This document shows positions 26,110 to 35,827 of a DNA stretch of 64,000 nucleotides, in pieces. Source of the stretch: Pycnococcus provasolii (lineage: Eukaryota > Chlorophyta > Pseudoscourfieldiophyceae > Pseudoscourfieldiales > Pycnococcaceae); the NCBI GenBank assembly GCA_938743325.2, contig OW568879.1, forward strand, positions 310,001 to 374,000, read 5' to 3'. Each line of letters starts with the position of its first letter. Within the stretch, counting starts at the first letter, position 1. A model generated the notes under the pieces. It was not told the DNA's origin and searched no databases. It was given only the letters and a program-made list of their open reading frames with translations. The position numbers and the translations under genes are program-made.

Positions 26110-28068
26110 ATGTCCGGGCGTGGCGGCGGGCGTGGTGGTGAGTACTACAGGCAGAAGTATGGTGGTGGTGGTGGTGGTGGTGGTGGTGGTGGTGGTGGAC
26201 GTGGTGGTGGTGGACGTGGTGGTGAGTATTACAGGCAGAAGTACGGTGGTGGTGGACATGGTGGTGGTGGACGTGGTGCCGGTGGTGCCGGTGGATGGCA
26301 ACATGATGCTCCATCAGGAGGAGGCGAAGATAATAATCTCGCCGCATTCTTGCAGCAAATCGACGGGAGCCAGTATCCGGTGTATAAGCAGCTGAGCAGT
26401 CGCGGGCCGTGGACCGTCGCGCTTCCTGGTGCCGCCGCCGCCGCCGCGATCGCGTTCGACTACATACAGGGAGACCCGTTCGCACCGCCGTCGCGGCTAC
26501 GCGCACGCGTGCCAATGTCGTTCGTGAGACTTCCGACGCTCCTCTACTCGAGTGCCGCGCGCATGACGGCGGCGTGCGACTTTCTGACGCGCCGATTCGC
26601 CGACGGAATCGCAAGAAGAGGTGCCGACCAGGCGATGGAAGGATCAGGATGGAGTGGGCCGAAGGGCGGCGATGTCACCGTAGACCGGCCTGGACAGGAG
26701 GTCTTGAATCGCACGAGCTGCTTCATCGACGACTCGACAGTTGAGCTGCGATTCAGTGCCGCGCTACCCGCACGCGGGCGCACGATTCTCGGGCGTGCCG
26801 CTAGCGAACTTCTCACGCGCCACGTTCCCGCAGCCGTGGCGGAAGCTCTCACGCTTGACAGCGCAGCGCTTGCAAGCATGCAGCGTCACGTCGAGGTGGT
26901 GGAAGATGCACGTGCGATACGTGCGTGGCTATCGCAAAGCGGATTCGTCTCGTTCGTCGCAGATGGCTCGATTCTCCCCCGCGAATCTGGAGCAAGTGAC
27001 AGACCGCTCGATGCGCGTGTGGCTGTTCCGTTCAAATCGCCGGAAAGTCTTGCGGTGGAGGTGCAAACGCCAAATTCAGGAGTTGTGCGAGGCATGGGCA
27101 TCAGAGCCGGTGTGACTGTTATTGTTGGGGGTGGCTTCCATGGCAAGAGTACGCTATTGGCTGCACTGGAGAGAGGCGTGTACGAACACATCCCCGGCGA
27201 TGGAAGGGAATTTGTAGTGTGCGTCGAAAACGCCGCCAAGGTTCGTGCGGAGGATGGGCGCAACGTGTCCGGTGTGGATATATCCAGCTACATCACCAAC
27301 CTGCCGATGAACAAGGACACGTCTCACTTCACGTCGTCAGATGCCTCGGGGAGCACATCTCAAGCCGCCGCCATCGTCGAGAGTGTGGAGGCAGGAAGCC
27401 GATGCCTTCTCATGGACGAGGATACGTGCGCGACGAACTTCATGATCCGAGATGCGGCGATGGCGGCTCTAATCTCTGCAGATCGCGAGCCCATCACACC
27501 GTTCGTCGCACGAGTTCGTGGTTTGCTGGAGAATCTCGGAGTGAGCACGGTGCTTGTGATTGGAGGGTGCGGTGACTATTTCCATCGTGCGGATACCGTC
27601 GTGCGAATGGACGAGTACCAGGCGTATGACGTGACTGCCGAAGCGAGGGCGATCGCGTCGCGCATGCCTCCTCCACCTGACGCTGCTTCAGCACACAAAC
27701 CGCCACGCATGCGAGTACTGTCTGGTGTCTTGCCATCTGGTTTCGACGATCCCAAGGTGTCCATTCGTGTGACAGACCGCGCGAGCATCGGCGATAGTGT
27801 CGAGCTCGAGCTCGGCGGACTCTCGCAGCTCGTAAGTATCAGCCAGACACGTACTATTGTTGACGCGATTGTTTATTGCCACAGAGACATGCTTCGAGGT
27901 GGCAAGGGGAAATCGCTCACGCAGGTGCTCGACGACGTCGAAGCACTTTGGGATCGCGATGGCCTCGACGCGACGTCACTTCACGCCAAGTCTGGAAATC
28001 GCGCGCGTCCGAGGCGCATTGAGCTCGCGGGCGCGTTGAACCGCTTGCGTTCGTCGAGTTATGTGTAA
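26110..28068 (+). CDS. ABC-class P-loop ATPase with RGG tail (MRB1590-like)
   Basis: A 652-residue protein. The N terminus is an RGG/GGY-rich low-complexity region with two EYYRQKYGGGG units, typical of RNA binding. The rest matches the predicted ABC-class ATPase family (PF09818), whose trypanosome member MRB1590 takes part in mitochondrial RNA editing. Walker A is GGGFHGKS (residues 340-347, Lys346). Walker B-like LLMDEDTCATNFMIRD follows, and VSTVLVIGGCGDYFHRAD lies after it. The signature-like DASGSTSQAAAIVE occurs between them. An RNA-related ATPase role is inferred from family and tail. The frame starts at a TTG at 26101; the true ATG is 26110. A TTAGGG array lies 59 bp upstream. Confidence 0.9.
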   Translation: MSGRGGGRGGEYYRQKYGGGGGGGGGGGGGRGGGGRGGEYYRQKYGGGGHGGGGRGAGGAGGWQHDAPSGGGEDNNLAAFLQQIDGSQYPVYKQLSSRGPWTVALPGAAAAAAIAFDYIQGDPFAPPSRLRARVPMSFVRLPTLLYSSAARMTAACDFLTRRFADGIARRGADQAMEGSGWSGPKGGDVTVDRPGQEVLNRTSCFIDDSTVELRFSAALPARGRTILGRAASELLTRHVPAAVAEALTLDSAALASMQRHVEVVEDARAIRAWLSQSGFVSFVADGSILPRESGASDRPLDARVAVPFKSPESLAVEVQTPNSGVVRGMGIRAGVTVIVGGGFHGKSTLLAALERGVYEHIPGDGREFVVCVENAAKVRAEDGRNVSGVDISSYITNLPMNKDTSHFTSSDASGSTSQAAAIVESVEAGSRCLLMDEDTCATNFMIRDAAMAALISADREPITPFVARVRGLLENLGVSTVLVIGGCGDYFHRADTVVRMDEYQAYDVTAEARAIASRMPPPPDAASAHKPPRMRVLSGVLPSGFDDPKVSIRVTDRASIGDSVELELGGLSQLVSISQTRTIVDAIVYCHRDMLRGGKGKSLTQVLDDVEALWDRDGLDATSLHAKSGNRARPRRIELAGALNRLRSSSYV

Positions 28069-28512
28069 CGTGAACTATCATTGTTTGTTTTTGTCTACTA
28101 AATCTGAAAGAACAATAGTACTAAGTAAAGGGGTAGGACGGGATGGCGTCATCTTACTGTTGCAGAGAATTCGCAGCACACTTGGTGAATTACACAGCAC
28201 TACTGAGTAAAATCCATTTCTTTCCTGCATTGCATTGCCAACTCACCGTTCACCAAAAAAAAAGTCGCTCACTCACACACACACACTCTCTCTCTCTCTC
28301 TCTCTTAGAGGCTGAGCTGCACTGAAACGCGCATTTCTGCGCAACAACTCAACTAAAACCAGCCTCACACCCACTCACCCTCGATCCCACGTCACGAATT
28401 CTTTTTCCTTCCTGCTGCGGTGAAACACCAACAGACGAAGATTCCCAGCGAGCAGGAGAAAAGAGAAACCCGATGACGCTCAAACTCCACCTATGCATAT
28501 AGTTCCACCGCT
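28069..28512. other. Convergent 3' spacer with a CT microsatellite
   Basis: Between the stops of the ABC-ATPase and SERBP1-like genes. It holds an A9 run and ACACAC(TC)n at about 28276-28306. No gene seen. Confidence 0.5.
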
Positions 28513-29357
28513 TCAGCCCAACGCCGGGAATGACGAGTCATTAACCTGGATCTGCATTCCAGGTCCACCTCGTCCACGTCCTCGGCCACCACCACCACCA
28601 CCACCCCTGCGGTCATCACCTCGCCCGCGACCGCGCCCTCTGCGGTCATCGTCGCGGTCTCGGCGAGCAGGCGCGTAGTCCGTCTCGCTCGCGACGCGGA
28701 ATGATGCCGCGAGCATCTGCTTCGTCTTCTCCTTCTGCGCCTTCTCCTTCAGCGCCTTCTCCTTGCGTCCAGTCGTCAGCTCAATACCGGTGATCTCCTC
28801 CTCGAGATCCGCCTTCGCAACGGCGGCCATACCGCTGAAGTCAGACTTGGCCGGAGCCACCGTCTTCTTCGATCCCATCATGTCCTCAATCGCCTTCTTC
28901 TTCTCCTCTCGCAGCTTCTCGAAGTCCTCGAGCGTCATCTGCTTCTCCTCCTTCTCGCGCTCCTTCCTGTCCTCTTCCATCTTCGCGAGCTCCTCCTCCG
29001 TGGGCTCACGGTCCTCCTCCTCAGCCACCTCCGCCGTGCCGTCCGCGTCACGTCCCCAGTTTCCCTTGCCCGCACCCCCACGCTTCACCCTCTCGTCCCT
29101 TCCGCTTCCGCTCTGTCGATCGTACTCGCGGCGCGGCGGGCGGTTCGGGCGCTCGCCGAGTGCCATCTCTCCGTTCTCGCCACGACGTCCGCCACGTCCA
29201 CCTCCACGTCCTCCTCCACGTTCGCCACGCCCACGGTCCTCACGCCCTCCACGCCCGCCTCGCTTGTCTCGTCGGCCAAGGTCATCGTTCATGGTGTCCC
29301 GTCCTCCCCCGTATCCTCCCGGTTTTTGTGCTGTTGTTGTTGTACAATGTTTTTTTT

Positions 29358-29396
<39 letters not shown>

Positions 29397-29905
29397 TGTG
29401 TGTGTGTGTGTTTACGTCAGTATATATATTTTTTTGTTTTCGCGTGTCTTTTTATGAGTGGGTTGTATTTCTTTTCTCTCCAGAAGAGACCATCGCCATA
29501 CACGTGTTGTCTTTTCCCTTCCCTCCCCAACCCACCACCTGCTGATGCCAACTTTGTTTTTGTTTTGTTTGGTTTTGGTTTGTTTTGGGTTTGGTTTGGT
29601 AGAGATGCTTGGAGACAGACACCACCAAACACAAACCAGACAAACCGACGTTTGCACCCACCCTATGCATCCATGGACGAAACTTCAGCGAAAGCAGAAC
29701 CGTTCAGATAAGTATCACGAAGCGTACCTTTTGATGTTGGGTTTCCCTGAGAAGCCTTCGCCCCTTGAGACGCCTTCGGTGCTGAGCCGCTGGTCGCCTT
29801 CGAAGACTGGAGACCACGAGGAGCGAGGTTTTCCGAAGAGGCCCCAGCACCACCTTCAGAGTTATCCTCCGCAAGCATCGCGAACATATTCGACATCCCA
29901 GACAT
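28513..29905 (-). CDS. SERBP1/Stm1-like mRNA- and ribosome-binding protein (two exons)
   Basis: Exon 1 is 29905-29728 (MSGMSNMFAMLAEDNSEGG...NPTSK) and exon 2 is 29330-28513; the 397-bp intron (29727-29331) starts GTACGC and ends ACAACAACAG. The spliced frame is open, total 331 residues. Exon 2 begins with QKPGGYGGGRDT and continues through RGG repeats, the HABP4/PAI-RBP1 motif RGGAGKGNWG, a TLEDFEKLREEKK helix and a final RGG block ending FPALG. Stm1/SERBP1 proteins clamp idle 80S ribosomes and bind mRNA. The short acidic first exon matches the N terminus of this family. The intron carries GA and GT microsatellites (29357-29412) and a TTTTG-rich stretch. A CCCTAA repeat lies about 130 bp upstream of the ATG. 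Confidence 0.88.
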
Positions 29906-30446
29906 GGCTCCAAAGACGAGCAGGTTTTCTCCGACGGCTCCGAGAAGAGAAAAAGAGGGGAGCAGAAAACAGGGGCCCCTTCCCTTATTCACAACAATAG
30001 GCACAAGGTGGCGGCGTCTTTGTGGAGAATAGAATAACCCTAACTGAAACCCTAACCTGATTCGGATAGAAAAGGTGAAGATCGAAAATCTCCCTGGGGT
30101 GGATCCAGTCCCCCTGGACCTACGATCTTCATTCGGGGTTCGACGACTATTTCGGGGTTTCATTTCACACCTGGTTTAGAACCTGGTTTCCCCATCCCTC
30201 TGAACTTTCGCCCTGATTCCCACCCTAGAGCGGATCCCCTGGGCTGGGAAACCTGTTTTTCCCCTTGATGGCAGCCTGGGGTTGTTTTCCGTTCCGTAGT
30301 TTTTTTTGGTTGTGTGACACTCCCCCTCTACTTCCTTAGACTATTTTCTGGTCTCTGGGGCGTTTTGTTTTGTCTACACGCGCCGCCACAGTTCATCATT
30401 CATATTCATTGTCAGACTTCTTCATCATTGACCAATTCATTCATTC
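29906..30446. other. Divergent promoter region of SERBP1-like and L28e-like genes
   Basis: About 540 bp between two starts on opposite strands. It has AACCCTAACTGAAACCCTAACC at 30036-30057 and CCCCTGG/GGGGTT words between 30090 and 30290. No gene seen. If the L28e call is right, both neighbours serve translation. Confidence 0.5.
30036..30057. promoter_or_regulatory. Telo-box-like motif (two CCCTAAC units)
   Basis: AACCCTAAC and AAACCCTAACC are separated by TG. The second contains AAACCCTAA, the exact plant telo-box core, known from promoters of ribosomal protein and translation genes. It lies about 130 bp upstream of the SERBP1-like ATG. Confidence 0.6.
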
Positions 30447-30938
30447 ATGAGTCCCACTTCCACCACGTTTGACAATAATCATGTCTCACCTGACCTCATC
30501 TGGCTCATCACGCGCAACAACATGAGCACGCGCAGAGTCAACGCCGCGATGCCCATCAACAAAAAAACACGACGCAATTCCACCGCGTCGGCGCCATACA
30601 AGAAAGGAAGGTCGTCGGGAATGCCGCGTGCGCCTCGCGTCAAAGCCATATTCGCGGCGGAACGAAACAATCCAACAGCCACGCACAGCTTCTCGTGCAC
30701 GGGAGTACGCAACGACTGCCCAGGCATTCGCATCGAGCAGAACCCTTTTCTAAACGCAATCACCGTCAACAAGAACGTCAACCTGCGCAAAAAGGGACGC
30801 GCGGCGATGCAGGCGATCGATCGCATGCTCGCTAGCGAAAAGTGCGACACGAAACGCGCGAATCTAGCCATGCCGGCGAAGCGTCGCGTTTCCGCTCTGC
30901 TGAAAGCCAACGCCAAGCGCAAAGCAATGAGCACGTAG
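30447..30938 (+). CDS. Possible ribosomal protein L28e-like
   Basis: A 163-residue, highly basic protein. DLIWLITRNN near the N terminus, FAAERNNPTATHSFSCTG in the middle and VNKNVNLRKKG...AIDRMLASEK...RRVSALLKAN at the end follow the order of eukaryotic L28e (W-x-x-V/I-R-N, E-x-N-N-L...S-F, V-N-K-N, K-K...R-x-S-A-L-L). The stretch after TRNN carries about 35 extra basic residues in place of the usual FLVKR segment, and the protein is longer than usual (about 140). Third codon positions are G/C-rich, which supports coding on this strand. It may be a diverged paralogue or a different basic protein; the opposite strand also has an open frame but without recognisable features. Confidence 0.5.
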   Translation: MSPTSTTFDNNHVSPDLIWLITRNNMSTRRVNAAMPINKKTRRNSTASAPYKKGRSSGMPRAPRVKAIFAAERNNPTATHSFSCTGVRNDCPGIRIEQNPFLNAITVNKNVNLRKKGRAAMQAIDRMLASEKCDTKRANLAMPAKRRVSALLKANAKRKAMST

Positions 30939-31495
30939 AAGGATGAAGAAGGAAGTTGCGATGATTGATCGATCGATGTTGTTGCTTGGTGTTTTGTTTT
31001 GCGCAAGAGATAGATGGGTTGCATGATTTCAGGAGTTGCTTTGCCTTGCGCGTGTAATAACAACAATACTGGCATCTCTCAACCCATTCTTCAGTTTTAG
31101 TTCATTGATAAAAAAAATAAACAAGCGTCTTCTTACTGTTTTCAATATCACAAAAGTATGTTCTTTTTGTGATTCAATCATCATTTATGTCCAATCTAAA
31201 AACAATGTTTCAGAGCGAGCAGTCTTCGTCGTCTGTTGCCATATCAACAAGCACGGCGTACAGCGCTGCTCAATACCACACACACACACTCTCTCTCTTT
31301 TTTTTTTCTCTCTTCCTCTTTCCTCTTTCCTCTCTCACTCTCACTCTCACTTTCTCTCACCACTCATTCTCACACAAATCTCACTCTCAAATCTCACTCA
31401 CATCCACGACACACACATCCAATACAAACACATACAATACTCCTCATATTATTAGATTTCGGCTGCTGTGATCATCCATCCAATCCATCCATCGG
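30939..31495. other. Convergent 3' spacer with CT/CA simple repeats
   Basis: AT-rich, then a long pyrimidine stretch with CACACACAC TCTCTCTC and CTCACTCTCACTCTCAC repeats (about 31277-31400). No gene seen. Confidence 0.5.
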
Positions 31496-33715
31496 TTAGT
31501 TGTTCATTGTGCCACCGCCCGTGGTAACGAGCACAGGCGCACTCGGACTAGGAAAGTCGAGCGCACCAGGCTCAAACACGTTCAGCACGTCCGCAGCTTC
31601 CGCCTTGTCCTGCCGCATTTGCTTTGCCGTCGTCGGGCCGTCACCAAGAACGGGTGGGTATACGGCAGAGTCGCCGTACGGCTTGTCACTCGCTCCCGTT
31701 CCATTGCTTGGCATGTCGCCGACGGCAAACGAGCCAAATTCCGCGTGATCGAAGGGACTTGGCAAACCAGCTGAGAAACCACCCGACGGGTGATCTCCAG
31801 CGGCTGCTGGAGGTGCGGCGCTAGGAACAGCCGTCCCACCGCCGCTGATGTGAGCGGGAATCGTGCTGTGGCTGTTCACGTGGTGATGCGTCTGCGGTGG
31901 AGGCGGCAGAGAATTGGGATGTCTCGCAGACGACGCGGGCTGTGCTGAACGTGGCGGAGGTCGAGGCGGCGGTGGGGCGATCGCTGCACCACCCGTCACC
32001 GTGCCTGGTCTGCAAAGCGCGGCGCGTGGTGGAGCGGGCAGAACGCCGCCAGTACTCGGTCGAGCGTACGACGTACCCCCCGCAGCCGTCCTGACATTCA
32101 CGCCACCAAGCGGCGGAGGTGGTAGGCGACCGAAGAAGGGAACAGAGTGCACGACTGGCCGTGCCGACACGCGCGCAGCCTTCACGGGCACATCCGATTT
32201 CGTTGGGTCGACCGGGATGAGAACGCTGAGGTCGTCACGCTTCACCGAACCCTTGCGCTGCAGAGGAGCTGGCCGAGAGCTACGAGGAGGAGGAGGAGGA
32301 GGAGGCCCATTTTGACCTGCGGCATGCCGCGCGGAAGGAGGTGGAGGAGGCGGAGCCGGTGCGTTCGATGGCGGCGGTGGCGGTGGCGGCGCGGCGGCAC
32401 CGGGCGGCGGCGGAGGAGGTCGAGATCGTGAGCCACCTGGCGGCGGCGGTGGCGGTGGGGGTTGCGCACCACCTGGCGGCGGCGGCGGCGGCGGCGCAGC
32501 ATTTTGCTCCATGCCAGGCGGTGGCGGTGGCCGGGAAGGACCAGCCGCGCCGTTAGCCTTCTTGCGGCTTCGGCTCGATGACGCCGCGCCAGATCGGTGC
32601 GCTGCCGTGCCGTGAGCGTGGCCATTCTGCATGCCGTGGTGCACGCCGTTTGGCATCAGCCCTGGTATGCCGTGGCTTGGCATCATGCCCGGCATCATGC
32701 CCGCCCCAAACGGTGCGCCGGTGGGAGATATCATGCCGCTCGTGCCAGGCTTCGCAACGTTGCGCCAGCGCGAGCTCGCGCCGGTTGGAGACGTGCGCTC
32801 CGCCATGACATCAAAAGCGGTGCACAGTGCCGCGTACGCCTTGTCCACCGGCTCGGGAAGACCTGGCGGACTCGGCTCGACACCTGCGAGATGCGTGAAG
32901 CGGCCGCCAACGACGAGTGGGCGAAATGCCTCAAGAGCATAGTTGAGGTTATTCATGAACGGTCCTTCCTCGCTCAGGCTCTGGTACGACGCGCCTTCGT
33001 CGTCGCTGCCGTCGCTCCAAAGGTGGGTCAGATCAGCCATATTGTTGCGCCGCCGCTTCTTCGCACGGCCGCCGCCGCCTGCGGCTGCACCGCCGCCGGC
33101 ACCGCCACCACCGCCCTGCAATACCTGCCAATCTGCGTCGGTGTACTTTTCCGTCTTGCGCTCGTTTCCAGGCTTGCGCCGGAAGCGGTGAAAGCGTGGC
33201 AGCAGCGCCTCCATGCCACGGGTTGCGTACTCGAGCATGCCACCGCCATTTGGCGCGAGAACCACCAGACCAACTTCCACGCCGAACTCCGTGCTCAGCT
33301 CCATCGCGCGCCGACACAGAGATCGGCGCTGCTTGAGGTAGCCTGGAGGCGCAAAGAGTGCTCCTGGCGGCCCTGGCGGAGCCGGTACAGCACCGCCACC
33401 ACGTGCGGCACCCCCTCCTGCAGCTGCACCTCCAGCTGCACCTCTAGACTTCGACTTGGTCGGTGGAGGCGGAGGAGGAGGCCACGCGGCGCCGCTCTGG
33501 CCAACGGCCATGTGCCCGTTGCGGTGAGAGCTGCTTCGTTTCTGCGCCTTCTTTGAGCCTGTTTGCGGTGGAGGTGGCGGCAGAGGGTGCGCAGGTATCA
33601 TCAGCTGATCTGCGGCTGCTGCAATGACGTCCTTCGGGTCTTCGTCGTCGAGGCCTGCACCATCCTCGGAGCCACTCAGAGTGCCGCCCATCAGCAAGCC
33701 GTGCGATGGCATCAT
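31496..33715 (-). CDS. Proline-rich protein with a half MADS (SRF-type) domain
   Basis: A 739-residue protein from the ATG at 33715 (MMPSHGLLMGG). Residues about 126-168 read KQRRSLCRRAMELSTEF, then VEVGLVVLAPNGG, then LEYATRGMEALLPRF, which lines up with the second half of an SRF-type MADS box (KRK...KKAYELSTL, V-L-L-V, ATRKLQPM). The first DNA-binding half (GRxKIxIxxIxN) is missing and replaced by Gly/Pro sequence. A downstream helix (NNLNYALEAFRPLVVGG) and a long Pro-rich region with PPPPP runs follow. It could be a diverged transcription factor or a domain reused for protein contacts. The frame extends upstream of 33715 without an ATG (it opens with GTG at 33796), so a short 5' exon is possible. 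Confidence 0.75.
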   Translation of the reverse strand: MMPSHGLLMGGTLSGSEDGAGLDDEDPKDVIAAAADQLMIPAHPLPPPPPQTGSKKAQKRSSSHRNGHMAVGQSGAAWPPPPPPPTKSKSRGAAGGAAAGGGAARGGGAVPAPPGPPGALFAPPGYLKQRRSLCRRAMELSTEFGVEVGLVVLAPNGGGMLEYATRGMEALLPRFHRFRRKPGNERKTEKYTDADWQVLQGGGGGAGGGAAAGGGGRAKKRRRNNMADLTHLWSDGSDDEGASYQSLSEEGPFMNNLNYALEAFRPLVVGGRFTHLAGVEPSPPGLPEPVDKAYAALCTAFDVMAERTSPTGASSRWRNVAKPGTSGMISPTGAPFGAGMMPGMMPSHGIPGLMPNGVHHGMQNGHAHGTAAHRSGAASSSRSRKKANGAAGPSRPPPPPGMEQNAAPPPPPPPGGAQPPPPPPPPGGSRSRPPPPPPGAAAPPPPPPPSNAPAPPPPPPSARHAAGQNGPPPPPPPRSSRPAPLQRKGSVKRDDLSVLIPVDPTKSDVPVKAARVSARPVVHSVPFFGRLPPPPLGGVNVRTAAGGTSYARPSTGGVLPAPPRAALCRPGTVTGGAAIAPPPPRPPPRSAQPASSARHPNSLPPPPQTHHHVNSHSTIPAHISGGGTAVPSAAPPAAAGDHPSGGFSAGLPSPFDHAEFGSFAVGDMPSNGTGASDKPYGDSAVYPPVLGDGPTTAKQMRQDKAEAADVLNVFEPGALDFPSPSAPVLVTTGGGTMNN

Positions 33716-35827
33716 AGCAGCTTGGCCGATGTACCCGCCGCGCCTCGTGCTTTGGTTTTGGCTGGTTAAACGGCCGTTGTTCGTGTTTACGGTCACTGCC
33801 GCACGGCTGTGTTGTGCGTGCGATGGCCTATGAAAACGTAGCGTTTTCGTTTTTCGTTCGAGTGGTGGGGGAAAAAGTCAACGTCAGTTAGGTACGATTC
33901 CCTTTTTGGTCACTCAGTGCGCCAACAAGCCACGTGTACAGAACGCGTCTGACAGTTTGCTCGCTCGGTATCTCGAAGTGCGAATTCGCCAACTTACCTC
34001 TTAGCACTTCCCATGTTCGTGTTAGACCGTCGATCGTCGTGCAAGCCCTTGCAAGCTGCGTCGGCGTCGGTGTCCCTGCTCCGCTGATCTGATACGGTAC
34101 AGAATTCAGATGGACGTCTTAAGCGTTGACGTCGTGGCGCGTTTTGCTGCCGTCTGCGTCGCCGTTCCTCTTCGCCTCAACTCCAGATCGCGACGTCACG
34201 CCGGCCGTGATGGCAGCCCCACCGCGTCGGACCGTACGTGTGAGGTGAGGATTTGGTAGAGGTGTCGTGAAACCCGTGAAACCTTGAGAAACCGTGAGAA
34301 AACGGGTATTTGGGTCGCCACAATTGCGCTATCGCCACACACGAGCGACTCACTCAGCTTTCAACCTGAGCACCAAACACAACAAGCACAACACACAGAA
34401 ACACGACACACACACTGACACACACTGACACACTGACGACGAATGAATGCTGTGACGCTCCAGAATGAATGAAAAAAAAAAACAATTTCGAGCAATCACT
34501 CACCCCCCAGGGCCTTAAGGGTGTGTTTCTTCCTTGGGAGGAAAATGTCGTCTTCGTGTTGTGGGATGGGACTTTGTTTTCTTCCTTGGACCCAACACTT
34601 CCCTTCGTCCTTCCTTCAGGTTCTTTCTTCTCTTTCTGTCGGAACGCAACTACCCTACGTCCTACGAGCACTCTCTTCTCTCCGTCAGTTCGTCTCGTCG
34701 CGATATCCTGTACGGCCGCGGACCCTTGACGCCTTGCCCTAGTCGTCGTCGTCGTCTGTCGTCTCGTTCGTACAGGGCTCGCTGGTCGCATGTACTCATT
34801 TTCTCATTGACTCATTTGTCGTTTTCTCGAAATTCCATCGAGAAATGTGTGAAAAACAATCACCGCATGAATTTCCTGAATTTTCTCGTTCCTGGTTCGT
34901 TCTGCTTGCACACATTTATGAATTCTGAGCTCAATACAAAATTACAACACGTTTCATTCGTTTTATGGACTTGGTTTTTATCGCTCTTCATGCTCCTCAC
35001 TTTTTTCCATGATCGTTTTCGCGTGAATTTTCCGAGAATTTCCAAGAGCTTTGTGCAATCGCATACACCTGAAGAGACGGTGCAAAAGAGTCAAAACCCT
35101 TGCCCGATTGACGGAGCGATACTCGCGCATTCGCTCTTTCGTGAATCTTGTCGATGTTTTTCACCTGAAATTCTGAAAAAGAATTTTCTGGAATCTCGAG
35201 ATGTTCCGACTTTCGTGCGTATGTTTCCCGCTGGTTGGCCAAGCTTGCCATTGCGTTTTGCTCCCTGGAAGCTCCGAAGCTGGAGCAAGCCGTTTGTTTC
35301 AACCGCCTTGAGAAGACGAGCCTGGGAAGAAAAAATGGCATGAAAAAAAAGGGGAATAAACGCATCAGACCAGACGTGTTTGCCGCAAGAGAACGAACCT
35401 CTTTTCACCGTCCACGTGCATTCGTTCCCCTCTGACCTCTGACCTCTCTGACGAAGACCAGCTGCAAGAGGGCAAGGAAACCGAGGAAACAAGCCGAGGA
35501 AACAAAAGCCGAAGCCCGAAGGATGTCCAAGGTCCATGAAAGTCGTCGGAGGACATGCTTCGCACGGGGCATGAACCAAAACATAACATTAAAACCCGCG
35601 ACGAGTAACCCTAACCCTAACCGAGTTCCCCCTTAAAAAACATCTCGAACCGAAACAAGACCGAAACCCGAAAGAAGCCAAAAAACGAAAACGTGGCGTT
35701 TGGGGGTTGGAAAGAACCTTGGACTCGCCTCGCCCTCCCCTCCCGGACCCGTCCCCGGAAGCCGACTTTTCAGGGCCACAGCTTCGATTCATTCATCGGA
35801 TCTGCTCCTCCAAGGGGTCGTCAAACA
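33716..35827. other. Intergenic stretch of about 2.1 kb, no gene recognised
   Basis: Divergent spacer between the MADS-like gene and the organellar RNA polymerase. The middle (34780-35360) is AT-richer. A 269-codon frame (34534-35343, plus) has no domain, mixed composition and no codon bias. The last 220 bp include AACCCTAACCCTAACC and the likely promoter of the polymerase gene. Confidence 0.5.
35606..35622. promoter_or_regulatory. CCCTAA array upstream of the organellar RNA polymerase
   Basis: TAACCCTAACCCTAACC at 35606-35622, about 205 bp before the ATG at 35828. Confidence 0.55.

Noticed and set aside
30479-31075. A 198-codon frame antisense to the L28e-like gene
   Set aside because: The plus strand has better third-position GC and family-like blocks; the antisense product is hydrophobic without motifs.
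34534-35343. A 269-codon open frame on the plus strand
   Set aside because: No recognisable domain, AT-rich codon use unlike neighbouring genes, and mixed hydrophobic/aromatic composition typical of a chance frame.
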